NCBI RefSeq assembly: GCF_015354575.1
Contig: NZ_JACAFQ010000008.1
Coordinates: forward strand, 176,209-240,208
DNA from: Pseudomonas sp. UFMG81
Lineage (GTDB): Bacteria > Pseudomonadota > Gammaproteobacteria > Pseudomonadales > Pseudomonadaceae
Reading direction: 5' to 3'
Length of the DNA: 64,000 nt
This document shows, in pieces, positions 37,636 to 46,952 of the stretch. Below the pieces are notes generated by a model. The model was not told where the DNA came from. It worked only from the letters and a program-made list of their open reading frames with translations, and ran no database searches. The position numbers and the translations under genes were made by a program. Position 1 is the stretch's first letter, and each line of letters begins with the position of its first letter.

Positions 37636-39666
37636 TCATGCCTCCGTGTTGGCCGTCACCGGGCTGGCCGGCTGGGCGAGGGGCAGGCGCAGGGTGAAGC
37701 AGGTGCCCTGGCCGGGCGTGGACTGCACTTCCATCTGCCCCTTGTGGTTGTTGGTGATGATGAAGTACGAGACCGAGAGCCCGAGCCCGGTGCCCTGGCC
37801 GATCTCCTTGGTGGTGAAGAACGGCTCGAAAGTGCGTTTGCGCACCGTCTCGGGCATGCCCACGCCGTTGTCCTCGACCTGGATTTCCGCCCACGGTGGG
37901 TTGAGCCGGGTGCGCAGGGTGATGCGGCCAGGCTCGCTGGGTTGCGGGCGCTGGTGGATGGCCTGGGCGGCGTTCTTCAGCAGGTTGAGCAGCACCTGTT
38001 CCAGTTCGTTGGCGGTGCAGGGCACCGGCCCCAGCTCGGGGTCGAACTGCCGGACAATAGCTTGGCCCTTGAAGTCGAAGCCGATGGCCAGGTCGAAGTC
38101 GTTGCCGGCGATCTCCACCGCCTGGTCGATCAGTGCCGGCAGGTCGCAGGGCGCCAGCTGGCGGTTGCTGCGGCGGCTGAAACTGAGCATGTGGGTGACG
38201 ATCTTCGCCGCCCGCGCGCCGGCCTGCTGGATGCCATCGAGCAACTGCGGCACTTCGCGGCTTTCCAGGTAGCGGTTGACCGCCGGCAGGTCCAGGCCCA
38301 GTTCGGTGGCTTGCTCCTGATTGCGCGGCAGCTCCGGTGACAAGCGCCGGCGGATGTTCTGCACGTTGTGCAGGATCGCCCCCAGCGGGTTGTTGATTTC
38401 ATGGGCCATGCCCGCAGCCAGGCCGCCGACCGAGAGCATCTTTTCCGACTGCACCATCATCTCCTCCAGCGACAGGCGCTGGGTGATGTCGTCGATACGG
38501 ATCACCACACCGCGGCCGCCGCCACCGGTCAGTGGGTAGAAGGTCAGGGCGTAGTGGCGCAGGTCGTCGCCCTTGGGCCAGGTGACGCGCTCGATCTTCG
38601 CCACCCGGTGCTTCTCGACACTCTCCTTGAGCTGCGGCAGGAACGGCTTGAGCGGTTCGAAGGCGAGGAAGATCGGTTGGTTCAGCGCTTCGTCCAGCGG
38701 CGTGCCGGAAAGCACCGTGGCCTCGTGGTTCCACTGGGTGACGTAGAGCTGTTCATCCAGCGCGATCAGTGCCGAGGGCATGGAGTCGATGATGCTGTTG
38801 AGGTAGTTCTGGAAACCCGTGAGTTTTTTCTCGATCTTGCTGCGCACCTGGACTTCCAGCTCCAGCTTGCGGTTGGTGTGGCGGGTTTCTTCGGCCAGGC
38901 CCTGGGCTTGGTCATAGGCCTGCTGGAACTCGTCGCGGGCGCCTTTGAGTTGCTGTTCGCGGGCTTCGATACGCGACAGCATGGTGTTGAATGCCTCGGC
39001 CAGGCTGCCAATCTCGTCATCGTTGCCGCGCTGGGCGCGCAGGGCATAGCTCTCCTCGCGGGTAACCTGGCGCGATAGTTCTTCGAGGTTGTTGATCGGC
39101 AGGGTGATCAGCCGCTTGATCTGCCGGGCGATGACCAGCCACAGCAGGATGCTGAACACCAGGATCGCCAGGCTGGCGGTCAGGGTGCCGGTGTAGAACG
39201 CGGTGGGCAGCTCGCTGCTGGCCACCAGCAGCAAGTGAGCGGGCGGGCTGGCGTTGCGCGGCAGGCGAATCAGCTGGGTGCTGCGAAACTCCATCAGGCG
39301 CCAGCCGTCGATGTTGCGATAACGCTTGGGCAGGGCCAGCGCGTCGCCATGCTGTAGCTGGGCGAGCATCTGCCCGTCGCCGCCATAGATGGCTGCGGCG
39401 CGCAGGGGGGTGTAGTTGCCGAGCTCCTTGAGCAGTGCGCTGGCGGTTTCCGGCGAGTCGCCGGCGCGGGCCGACAGTTGCGGGTTGGCGACCAGCTTGC
39501 CGATGGTCTGCAACGCCTGGGGCGCCATGCTTTCCTGGGTGATCCAGTAGGCGGCGCTGATGAACGCCAGGTTGGCCACCAGCAGGATGGTCACCAGCAG
39601 CACCAGTAAGGCCGCCAGCAGTTTTTGCCCGACCGGGAGGTTTTCCAGGCGTTGGCGCAGGGTCAT
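37636..39666 (-). CDS. Orphan membrane sensor histidine kinase (HAMP-PAS-HisKA-HATPase)
   Basis: A 676-residue sensor. Order: transmembrane helix 1 (about residues 17-42), a periplasmic domain of about 115 residues, helix 2 (about 160-182), HAMP (183-235), a coiled-coil, a PAS domain (about 290-395, SMPSALIALDEQLYVTQWN), HisKA with phosphorylatable His422 in GMAHEINNPLGAILHN, and HATPase with NLLKNAAQAI, DNGVGMP and TGLGLSVSYFI. No response regulator gene adjoins. The AHEINNP box resembles NtrB/AtoS-type kinases that feed sigma-54 regulators, which is only a hint. Signal unknown. Confidence 0.92.
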   Translation of the reverse strand: MTLRQRLENLPVGQKLLAALLVLLVTILLVANLAFISAAYWITQESMAPQALQTIGKLVANPQLSARAGDSPETASALLKELGNYTPLRAAAIYGGDGQMLAQLQHGDALALPKRYRNIDGWRLMEFRSTQLIRLPRNASPPAHLLLVASSELPTAFYTGTLTASLAILVFSILLWLVIARQIKRLITLPINNLEELSRQVTREESYALRAQRGNDDEIGSLAEAFNTMLSRIEAREQQLKGARDEFQQAYDQAQGLAEETRHTNRKLELEVQVRSKIEKKLTGFQNYLNSIIDSMPSALIALDEQLYVTQWNHEATVLSGTPLDEALNQPIFLAFEPLKPFLPQLKESVEKHRVAKIERVTWPKGDDLRHYALTFYPLTGGGGRGVVIRIDDITQRLSLEEMMVQSEKMLSVGGLAAGMAHEINNPLGAILHNVQNIRRRLSPELPRNQEQATELGLDLPAVNRYLESREVPQLLDGIQQAGARAAKIVTHMLSFSRRSNRQLAPCDLPALIDQAVEIAGNDFDLAIGFDFKGQAIVRQFDPELGPVPCTANELEQVLLNLLKNAAQAIHQRPQPSEPGRITLRTRLNPPWAEIQVEDNGVGMPETVRKRTFEPFFTTKEIGQGTGLGLSVSYFIITNNHKGQMEVQSTPGQGTCFTLRLPLAQPASPVTANTEA

Positions 39667-39703
39667 GGGTCAGTAGGTGTCCATATCCGATGGGTGGTCA
39701 GTG

Positions 39704-40708
<1,005 letters not shown>

Positions 40709-40723
40709 TTATGGAGAACAACC

Positions 40724-41209
40724 ATGCCTTCGTTCGACGTGGTATCGGAACTGGACAAGCACGAAGTCACCAACGCCGTGGACAACGCGGTGAAGGAACT
40801 GGACCGCCGTTATGACCTCAAGGGCAAGGGCAGCTTCGAGTTCAAGGACAAGGAGCAGACCGTACTGCTGACCGCCGAGGCCGAGTTCCAGCTTGAGGCC
40901 ATGATCGAAATCCTGCGCCTGGCGCTGGTCAAGCGCAAGATCGACGTCAAGTGCCTGGAAGTGAAGGATGCCTACCCGTCCGGCAAGGAAGTGAAGCAAG
41001 AGGCCAAGTTCCGCGAAGGCATCGATAAAGAGCTGGCGAAGAAGATCGTCGCTCACATCAAGGACGCCAAGCTCAAGGTCCAGGCCGCCATCCAGGGCGA
41101 GCAGGTACGGGTCACCGGCAAGAAGCGCGACGACCTGCAAGAGGCGATCGCGGCGCTGCGCGCCAAGGAATTCGACATGCCGCTGCAGTTCAACAACTTC
41201 CGCGACTGA
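40724..41209 (+). CDS. yajQ: YajQ family nucleotide-binding protein (UPF0234)
   Basis: A 161-residue protein of two RNA-binding-like folds in one chain, of full family length, from [20 protein letters not shown] to the invariant ending [10 protein letters not shown]. Relatives in Xanthomonas and P. aeruginosa bind cyclic di-GMP and act through LysR-type regulators; binding here is inferred by family. Divergent from panE and followed by mscS on the same strand. Confidence 0.96.
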   Translation: MPSFDVVSELDKHEVTNAVDNAVKELDRRYDLKGKGSFEFKDKEQTVLLTAEAEFQLEAMIEILRLALVKRKIDVKCLEVKDAYPSGKEVKQEAKFREGIDKELAKKIVAHIKDAKLKVQAAIQGEQVRVTGKKRDDLQEAIAALRAKEFDMPLQFNNFRD

Positions 41210-41325
41210 CCGGGGGAGGGCAGGAACCTTGATGGCGTATTGATGTCCATGGGTTCCTGCGGTCGCTGAATGCTGTGCGGCCTGCTTCACTGTTTTTTGC
41301 CGCTTGGCATCAGGAGAGAAAGACG

Positions 41326-42165
41326 ATGGATTTGAATGCAGAGGTCGACCAGCTGGTTCGCCAGTCGCAGACTTGGCTACCGCTGATCATGGAATACGGC
41401 AGCCGCCTGCTGCTGGCGCTGCTCACGCTGGCGATCGGCTGGTGGATCATCAGCCGGGTGAGCGAGCGGTTGGGCAAACTGGTTGGCCTGAAGGCCGACG
41501 CGGCGTTGCAGGGCTTTATCAGCACCCTGGCCAACATCGTGCTGAAAGTGCTGCTGATGGTCAGCGTGGCGTCGATGATCGGCATCGAGACCACCTCGTT
41601 CGTCGCCGCCATCGGTGCCGCGGGCCTGGCCATCGGCCTGGCCTTGCAGGGGAGCCTGGCGAACTTCGCCGGTGGCGTGCTGATCCTCATGTTCCGCCCG
41701 TTCCGCATCGGCGACTGGATCGAAGCGCAGGGTGTCGCGGGCACCGTGGACAGCATCCAGATCTTCCACACCGTGCTGCGCACCGGTGACAACAAGACGG
41801 TGATCATGCCCAACGGCAGCCTGTCCAACGGCATCATCACCAACACCAACCGCCAGCCGACGCGCAAGGTGGTGTTCGACGTTGGCGTGGACTACGAGGC
41901 CGACCTGCAGAAGGCGCGTAACGTGCTGCTGGAGCTGGCCCAGGACCCACGGGTGCTGCAGGACCCGGCGCCGCAGGCGGTGATCTCGACCCTCGGTGAC
42001 AGCTCGATCACCGTGTCGCTGCGTATCTGGACCAAGACCGCCGACTACTGGGACGTGTTGTTCATGCTCAACGAGCATGCCCGCGACCGGCTCAAGGCCG
42101 AAGGCATCGACATCCCGTTCCCGCAGCGGGTGATCCGTGTGGTGCAGGAGACTGCCTTGCAGTAA
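41326..42165 (+). CDS. mscS: Small-conductance mechanosensitive channel MscS
   Basis: A 279-residue inner-membrane channel opening under osmotic downshock. Three N-terminal helices are seen, the pore helix being the Gly/Ala-rich AAIGAAGLAIGLALQGSLANFAGG split here by a Leu-Gln-Gly hinge. The beta domain begins RPFRIGDWIEAQG and contains PNGSLSNGIITN. Length and layout match E. coli MscS (286 residues). GAGAGAAAGACG precedes the start at 41326. Confidence 0.95.
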   Translation: MDLNAEVDQLVRQSQTWLPLIMEYGSRLLLALLTLAIGWWIISRVSERLGKLVGLKADAALQGFISTLANIVLKVLLMVSVASMIGIETTSFVAAIGAAGLAIGLALQGSLANFAGGVLILMFRPFRIGDWIEAQGVAGTVDSIQIFHTVLRTGDNKTVIMPNGSLSNGIITNTNRQPTRKVVFDVGVDYEADLQKARNVLLELAQDPRVLQDPAPQAVISTLGDSSITVSLRIWTKTADYWDVLFMLNEHARDRLKAEGIDIPFPQRVIRVVQETALQ

Positions 42166-42182
42166 TTTCCGTTTCAGCGTCA

Positions 42183-42236
42183 ATCGCGGGGCAAGCCCGC
42201 TCCCACGAGTCTGTGGGGGCGGGCTTGCCCCGCGAT
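42183..42236. repeat. REP pair after mscS
   Basis: Inverted 24-bp arms ATCGCGGGGCAAGCCCGCTC... (42183-42206) and the complement (42213-42236), 6-bp spacer, one mismatch. Confidence 0.92.
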
Positions 42237-42323
42237 GCTTTTGCCCTCCTTACACTTGCTCACAGCAATCCGCCGTCATTTCTGGCATATAACCTGACCC
42301 ACCTGATCCCCCCGAAAGCCATC

Positions 42324-43568
42324 ATGAAACCACTGCTGTACATCACCCCCCTGCGAGCCCTGCTGTTCGGCCTTACGCTGGCGCTATTCGAACTGCTCAC
42401 CTACCTGGCCAGCGATGCGGTCATGCCGGCCATGCCGGTGGTGGTCGAGGACCTCAATGCCAGCCCGCAATACATTCCCCATGCCCTCAACCTGTACCTG
42501 CTGGGCGGGGTGCTGTTGCAGTGGCTGATCGGCCCGCTTTCCGACCGCTATGGCCGGCGCCCGCTGCTGCTGGCCGGTTGCGTGGTGTTCGGCGTGGCGT
42601 GCCTGGCGACCTTCTGGGTGCATGACATCGGCCTGTTCAACCTGCTGCGCCTGTTGCAGGGCATCGGCCTGGGTTTCGTGGTCACGGTCAGCTACCCGGC
42701 GCTCAACGAGGCCTTCAGCGAGGCCGACGCGGTGCGCATGATGGCCTTGCTGGCCAATATCGCCTTGCTGTCGCCGCTGCTCGGGCCGCTGGTGGGCACC
42801 CTGATGCTGCAATGGCTGGACTGGCGCTGGCTGTTCGTGGCCTTTGCCGGCGGCGCAGTGCTGTGCTGGCTGTTGTTGTACCGCTTGATGCCGGAGACGC
42901 TGGGGGTGGAGCGCCGCGATGGTTCGCGCCTGCCGTTCACGCCGATCCACTTGCTGCCACTGCTGGCGGGTTATGGCCAGCTGCTGGCCAACCGCCGCTT
43001 CGTGGCCGGTAGCGCGGCACTTGGCCTGGTGGGCTTGCCATTGATTGGCTGGATCGGCCTGTCCCCGGTGCTGCTGATCACCGACGAGGGCCTGAGCCGG
43101 ATGGAGTACGCCCTGTGGCAACTGCCGGTGTTCGCTGGGCTGATCCTTGGCAACCTGATCATCAATCGCATCGCTGACCGCTACCCACTGCCGGCGCTGG
43201 TGCGCGGTGCGCTGTGGCCTTACCTGGCTGGCCTGTGCCTGATGGTGCTGGCGACCTGGTGCTGGCCGTCGGTGCCCAGCGTGGTGGCGGGCATGACCCT
43301 GTACGCCCTGGGCTTGGGCGTGGCCAACGCGGTGCTGTACCGCATGACGCTGTTCTCGAGCGAGCAGAGCAAGGGCCTGGTCTCGGCCATGCTGGGGATG
43401 ATCACCATCGCCCTGCTGGGCCTGGGTGGCGCGGTGCTGGCGATGCTGGGGGCAGGGGCGAGCCTGCTGCACTTCGCCCTGGCTGCGGGTATCGCGGGGG
43501 CGCTGGCGCTGTGGCCGTTGTGGTTCGTGGTGGGCGGGCGTTCTGGTGAGGGGGCTGTGGCGCAGTGA
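42324..43568 (+). CDS. MdfA-like multidrug efflux MFS transporter
   Basis: A 414-residue major facilitator with about 12 helices and the loop 2-3 motif GPLSDRYGRRPLLLAG. The first helix keeps acidic residues Glu23 and Asp31 (ALFELLTYLASDAVMP), eight residues apart like Glu26 and Asp34 of E. coli MdfA, which couple drug and proton transport. LLANIALLSPLLGPLVG is the antiporter motif C region. It probably exports cationic or neutral drugs, but the substrate is unproven. Start 42324 gives the normal short cytoplasmic N-terminus. Confidence 0.9.
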   Translation: MKPLLYITPLRALLFGLTLALFELLTYLASDAVMPAMPVVVEDLNASPQYIPHALNLYLLGGVLLQWLIGPLSDRYGRRPLLLAGCVVFGVACLATFWVHDIGLFNLLRLLQGIGLGFVVTVSYPALNEAFSEADAVRMMALLANIALLSPLLGPLVGTLMLQWLDWRWLFVAFAGGAVLCWLLLYRLMPETLGVERRDGSRLPFTPIHLLPLLAGYGQLLANRRFVAGSAALGLVGLPLIGWIGLSPVLLITDEGLSRMEYALWQLPVFAGLILGNLIINRIADRYPLPALVRGALWPYLAGLCLMVLATWCWPSVPSVVAGMTLYALGLGVANAVLYRMTLFSSEQSKGLVSAMLGMITIALLGLGGAVLAMLGAGASLLHFALAAGIAGALALWPLWFVVGGRSGEGAVAQ

Positions 43569-43609
43569 TCGCTACTGGCCTTGCTGGTCTGCGTTACCTG
43601 TAGATCCTT

Positions 43610-43696
43610 GGGGCTGCTTTGCAGCCCTTTTCGCGGCACAAGGCCGCTCCTACAAGAGATCGTGGTTTCTCTGTAGGAGCGGCCTTGTGCCGCGAA
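43610..43696. repeat. REP pair with one flanking hairpin
   Basis: Perfect 25-bp arms TTCGCGGCACAAGGCCGCTC... (43630-43654) and complement (43672-43696); left flank hairpin GGGCTGCTTTGCAGCCC (43611-43627). It lies between the convergent MFS and ampG genes. Confidence 0.93.
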
Positions 43697-43705
43697 TGGG
43701 GTGGA

Positions 43706-45253
43706 TCAGGGTTGTTCAGCCGCCGGGTTCTGAACCGGCACCTGCTTTCCCCGCCCGACCTCCTGGCGCCAGTGCAGCGCGATCAGGATCAGCGTTGGTA
43801 CGCCCAGCAGTGCGGTGATCAGGAAGAAATCGTGATAGCCGAACTTCTCCACCATCACCCCTGAGTAGCCGCCGATCAAGCGTGGCAGCAGCAGCATGAT
43901 CGAGCTGAGCAGCGCGTACTGAGTCGCCGAGAACTTCAGGTTGGTCAGGCTCGACAGGTAGGCGACGAACGCCGAGGTGGCAAGCCCAGAGCTGAAGTTG
44001 TCCAGCGAGATGGTTACCACCAGCATTTCCAGGTTCGGCCCCATGTCGGCCAGCATCAGGAACAGGATGTTGGTGGCCGCCGAGGCCGCGCCGCCGATGA
44101 ACAGGATCGGCAGGATGCCGAAGCGCACGATCAGCAGGCCGCCGGCACCGGCACCGACCAGGGTCATGATCAGGCCGAAGATCTTGCTGACGCTGGCGAT
44201 CTGGTCCTTGGTGAAGCCCATGTCGATGTAGAACACGTTGGCCATCACGCCCATCACCGTGTCGGACATCCGGTAGGTGGCGATCAAGCCCAGCAGCAGC
44301 AAGGCCTGCCAGCGATAGCGGCTGATGAAGTCGTTGACCGGGGTGAGCACCGGGGCCAGGCCGCGACGGCCCATCGACGACAGGCAGGCCCAGCTCAGCA
44401 GCGCATACAGCAGCAGGCGCAGGAAGGCGCGGTCCTCGAGCAGCAGGTCGAGCACGGAGGCGTCGCCGAACACCACGCTGGACCAGTCGGTATTGAACAT
44501 CTGGGTGAAGCTTGCCGGTACCGAGACCAGCAGGATGATCAGCACGAACACCGACGCCAGTTGGTGCAGCAGCCCGTAGCGGGCGGCGGACAGCTGGGTG
44601 CGCAGCGGCACTGGCGGCTCGCGCATCACCAGGGTGGTGAACACCGCCGGCAGCATGAGCACGCCGAACAGCACGTAGGTGCCGGTCCAGGCCTGGTGCA
44701 GGTAGCTGAAGCCGGTGGAGCCGAACCACTCGGCGAAGAACAGCGCACCGGCGGTGGCGAGCAGGGCGGCGACCCGGTAGCCGGCCATGTAGCTGGCAGC
44801 CAGCGCGGCCTGGCGCTGGTCGTCGGCGATCTCCAGGCGGTAGGCGTCGACGGCGATGTCCTGGGTGGCCGAGGCGAACGCCACCAGCACCGCCAGGGCG
44901 ACCAGCCACGACAGGTGCTTCTGCGGGTCGCAGAAGCCCATGCCGACCAGCCCCACCACCACCAGCACCTGCGACAGCAGCAGCCAGGAGCGGCGGCGGC
45001 CCATGCCGCCGAGCAGCGGCAGGCGCCACTGGTCGAGCAAGGGCGACCACACCCACTTGAAGGCGTAGGCCAGGCCGATCAGGCTGGCGTAGCCAATGGT
45101 TTCGCGCGCCACACCGGCTTCGCGCAGCCACACCGAAAGCGTCGAGAACACCAGCATGTACGGCAGGCCGGCGGCGAATCCGAGCAGCAAAAGCACCAGG
45201 GTTGACGGGCTGGCATAGGCAGCGAGCGCAGCGCGCCAGGTTTTACGGGGCAT
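43706..45253 (-). CDS. ampG: Muropeptide permease AmpG
   Basis: A 515-residue inner-membrane MFS permease with about 14 helices importing GlcNAc-anhydroMurNAc peptides for cell-wall recycling, and thereby feeding AmpR-dependent beta-lactamase induction. N-terminal LLLGFAAGLPYMLVFSTLSVWL, SATQDIAVDAYRLEI and the C-terminal NFSSGLATSAFVAYLSSLTN are AmpG signatures. The position near yajQ/mscS matches PAO1 ampG rather than ampP. Confidence 0.94.
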   Translation of the reverse strand: MPRKTWRAALAAYASPSTLVLLLLGFAAGLPYMLVFSTLSVWLREAGVARETIGYASLIGLAYAFKWVWSPLLDQWRLPLLGGMGRRRSWLLLSQVLVVVGLVGMGFCDPQKHLSWLVALAVLVAFASATQDIAVDAYRLEIADDQRQAALAASYMAGYRVAALLATAGALFFAEWFGSTGFSYLHQAWTGTYVLFGVLMLPAVFTTLVMREPPVPLRTQLSAARYGLLHQLASVFVLIILLVSVPASFTQMFNTDWSSVVFGDASVLDLLLEDRAFLRLLLYALLSWACLSSMGRRGLAPVLTPVNDFISRYRWQALLLLGLIATYRMSDTVMGVMANVFYIDMGFTKDQIASVSKIFGLIMTLVGAGAGGLLIVRFGILPILFIGGAASAATNILFLMLADMGPNLEMLVVTISLDNFSSGLATSAFVAYLSSLTNLKFSATQYALLSSIMLLLPRLIGGYSGVMVEKFGYHDFFLITALLGVPTLILIALHWRQEVGRGKQVPVQNPAAEQP

Positions 45254-45297
45254 GGGCCAACATCTGCCTCAAGGTTTGCGAAAACAAAGCGCGCACT

Positions 45298-45651
45298 CTA
45301 ACCGCTGTGCTCCATCGGGCGCCAGCCATGGCACGCCATATCCACACGATTATTGGCTACATTCACGCCCTCTGCGCGCAATCGCGCGCGCTGTTCGTCA
45401 CCCGAGGGCGTGCCCAGCGCCAGGCTCAGCCGCCCGCCGGCGCCGAGCACGCGGTGCCAAGGCAGGCGGGTATCCGCTGGCAGTTGCCCGAGGGTGCGTC
45501 CGACCCAGCGCGCCGCACGGCCAAGGCCGGCCAGTTCGGCCAGCTGGCCATAGCTGACCACCTTGCCCTGCGGCACCTGGCCGAGCACCGAGTACAACGC
45601 CATTCGTCGGGCTTCGGCGTTTTCCGGCGGCGGCGGATAAACGGTCGACAT
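45298..45651 (-). CDS. Alkyltransferase-like (ATL) DNA damage protein
   Basis: A 117-residue protein of the O6-alkylguanine-DNA alkyltransferase fold. The active-site motif of methyltransferases, PCHRV, is replaced by PWHRVLGAGG, so the alkyl-accepting Cys is a Trp. This is the mark of ATL proteins, which bind O6-alkylguanine and recruit nucleotide excision repair. VPQGKVVSYGQLAELAG (helix-turn-helix entry) and GRTLGQLP are kept. The start at 45651 excludes a 35-codon upstream extension with no similarity. Confidence 0.92.
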   Translation of the reverse strand: MSTVYPPPPENAEARRMALYSVLGQVPQGKVVSYGQLAELAGLGRAARWVGRTLGQLPADTRLPWHRVLGAGGRLSLALGTPSGDEQRARLRAEGVNVANNRVDMACHGWRPMEHSG

Positions 45652-45747
45652 CAGAGGATTCCTGGCCTGCGGATGAAACCGGACAGGCGGTAACGGTGAA
45701 TGCGCGTGGAACTCGTCGGCATGGTCTGGGTCTGTCCTTGCTCTGGG

Positions 45748-45778
45748 CCTGGGCATCCGGATAATGCCCGGCTTTTTT
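45748..45778 (+). terminator. Terminator-like hairpin in the DUF481 gene leader
   Basis: GGGCAT (45751-45756) pairs with ATGCCC (45764-45769), followed by GGC and six T residues (45773-45778). It ends 26 bp before the start codon of the downstream outer-membrane protein gene, between divergent genes. It could end a short transcript or attenuate the downstream gene; neither is shown. Confidence 0.5.
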
Positions 45779-45804
45779 CGACAAATCGAATCCGTAGTCT
45801 GCTT

Positions 45805-46812
45805 ATGTACTCTAGAACGCTGCTCTGTCTCATCGCTGTTTCACTCTGCGCCCCGGCGCTTGCCGACACCGTGTGGATGAAGAACGGTGACCGCCTGAGC
45901 GGCAAGATCACCGTGTTCGATGGCGGCAAGCTACTGCTGCAAACACCCTACGGGGGTGCCATCGCCCTGGACTGGAAGCAGGTGAAAACCCTCGAAAGCG
46001 ATCAGGAACTGCTGGTCAAGCAGGACGCCTACACCGGCGAGAAGGCCAAGTCGCTCAAGGCCGCCGAGCCGGGCAAGGTCACCCTGGCCAACGGTGATGC
46101 ACCCAAGACCGTCGAGCTGGCCAGCATCGAGCAGATCATGAAGCCGCAGCCGGTGGTCGAGGACTTCCTGTGGAAGGGCAATGTCGACGTGGCGATGGAC
46201 TACAAGCGCGCCGAGAACAATACCGACGACTACGACGTCAGCTTCAAGACCACAGCCCGCCATGGCCGCTGGCGGCACAACGCCGAGGGTGAGTACAACC
46301 GCGAGACCAAGGACGACGTCACCACCACCAACAACTGGAGCGGTGAATACGCTCTGGACCGCTTCATCACCGACAAGTGGTTCTGGCAGGGGCGCGTGGA
46401 GTACAAGCGCGACCATATCGAAGACCTGGCGCGCCAGCGCACCGTCGGTACTGGCCCGGGTTACCAGTTCTGGGATAACGAGTTGGGGGCGTTCTCGCTG
46501 GGCTCGCTGATCAACCGCACCGACTTCGAGTACCGCGACGGCAGCAAGGACAACTTCTACGCCGCGGCGGTGAAGTGGGACTACAACCGTTACCTGATTG
46601 GCAAGAAGGTGGAGTTCTTCACCAATGGCGAGGTTGGCAAGCCGTTTGGCAGCGTCGCCGACTATGCCCTGGATGCCGAGGTGGGCCTGCGCTACAAAGT
46701 CACCGATTGGGCCTCGCTCAACCTCAAGGCGGAGAAGGACCTGATCAAGGGTACCGATGAGCGTGACCTGGACAAGACCCGCTATACCGCAGGCTTTGGC
46801 GTGACCTGGTAG
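45805..46812 (+). CDS. DUF481 outer-membrane beta-barrel protein (YdiY-like)
   Basis: A 335-residue secreted protein with signal peptide MYSRTLLCLIAVSLCAPALA. Residues about 21-115 form a small N-terminal region (DTVWMKNGDRLSGKITVFDGG, an SH3-like pattern). Residues about 125-335 are alternating strands rich in Trp, Tyr and Asp (DVAMDYKRAENNTDDYDVSF onwards) and end in FGVTW, whose terminal aromatic residue suits BAM-assembled barrels. Function unknown; acid-induced YdiY is a relative. Confidence 0.85.
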   Translation: MYSRTLLCLIAVSLCAPALADTVWMKNGDRLSGKITVFDGGKLLLQTPYGGAIALDWKQVKTLESDQELLVKQDAYTGEKAKSLKAAEPGKVTLANGDAPKTVELASIEQIMKPQPVVEDFLWKGNVDVAMDYKRAENNTDDYDVSFKTTARHGRWRHNAEGEYNRETKDDVTTTNNWSGEYALDRFITDKWFWQGRVEYKRDHIEDLARQRTVGTGPGYQFWDNELGAFSLGSLINRTDFEYRDGSKDNFYAAAVKWDYNRYLIGKKVEFFTNGEVGKPFGSVADYALDAEVGLRYKVTDWASLNLKAEKDLIKGTDERDLDKTRYTAGFGVTW

Positions 46813-46819
46813 ATGGTTT

Positions 46820-46873
46820 TCGCGGGGCAAGCCCGCTCCCACACTCGTCCGTGGGAGCGGGCTTGCCCCGCGA
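46820..46873. repeat. REP pair after the DUF481 gene
   Basis: Perfect 23-bp arms TCGCGGGGCAAGCCCGCTCC... (46820-46842) and complement (46851-46873), 8-bp loop. Confidence 0.94.
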
Positions 46874-46897
46874 TCGGGATGCAGGCTATGGCGGCAG

Positions 46898-46918
46898 TGG
46901 ATGATAATGCTTATCTTG
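46898..46918 (+). promoter_or_regulatory. Probable Fur box upstream of hugZ
   Basis: GATGATAATGCTTATCTTG within this stretch follows the iron-regulator consensus GATAATGATAATCATTATC at most positions, with the palindromic core GATAAT-G-CTTATC. It is 35-55 bp before the hugZ start, where a promoter would lie, so iron repression of hugZ is expected. Confidence 0.75.
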
Positions 46919-46952
46919 TCAGCCATCCCGTCCATCGCCAGGAGCCACCTTC

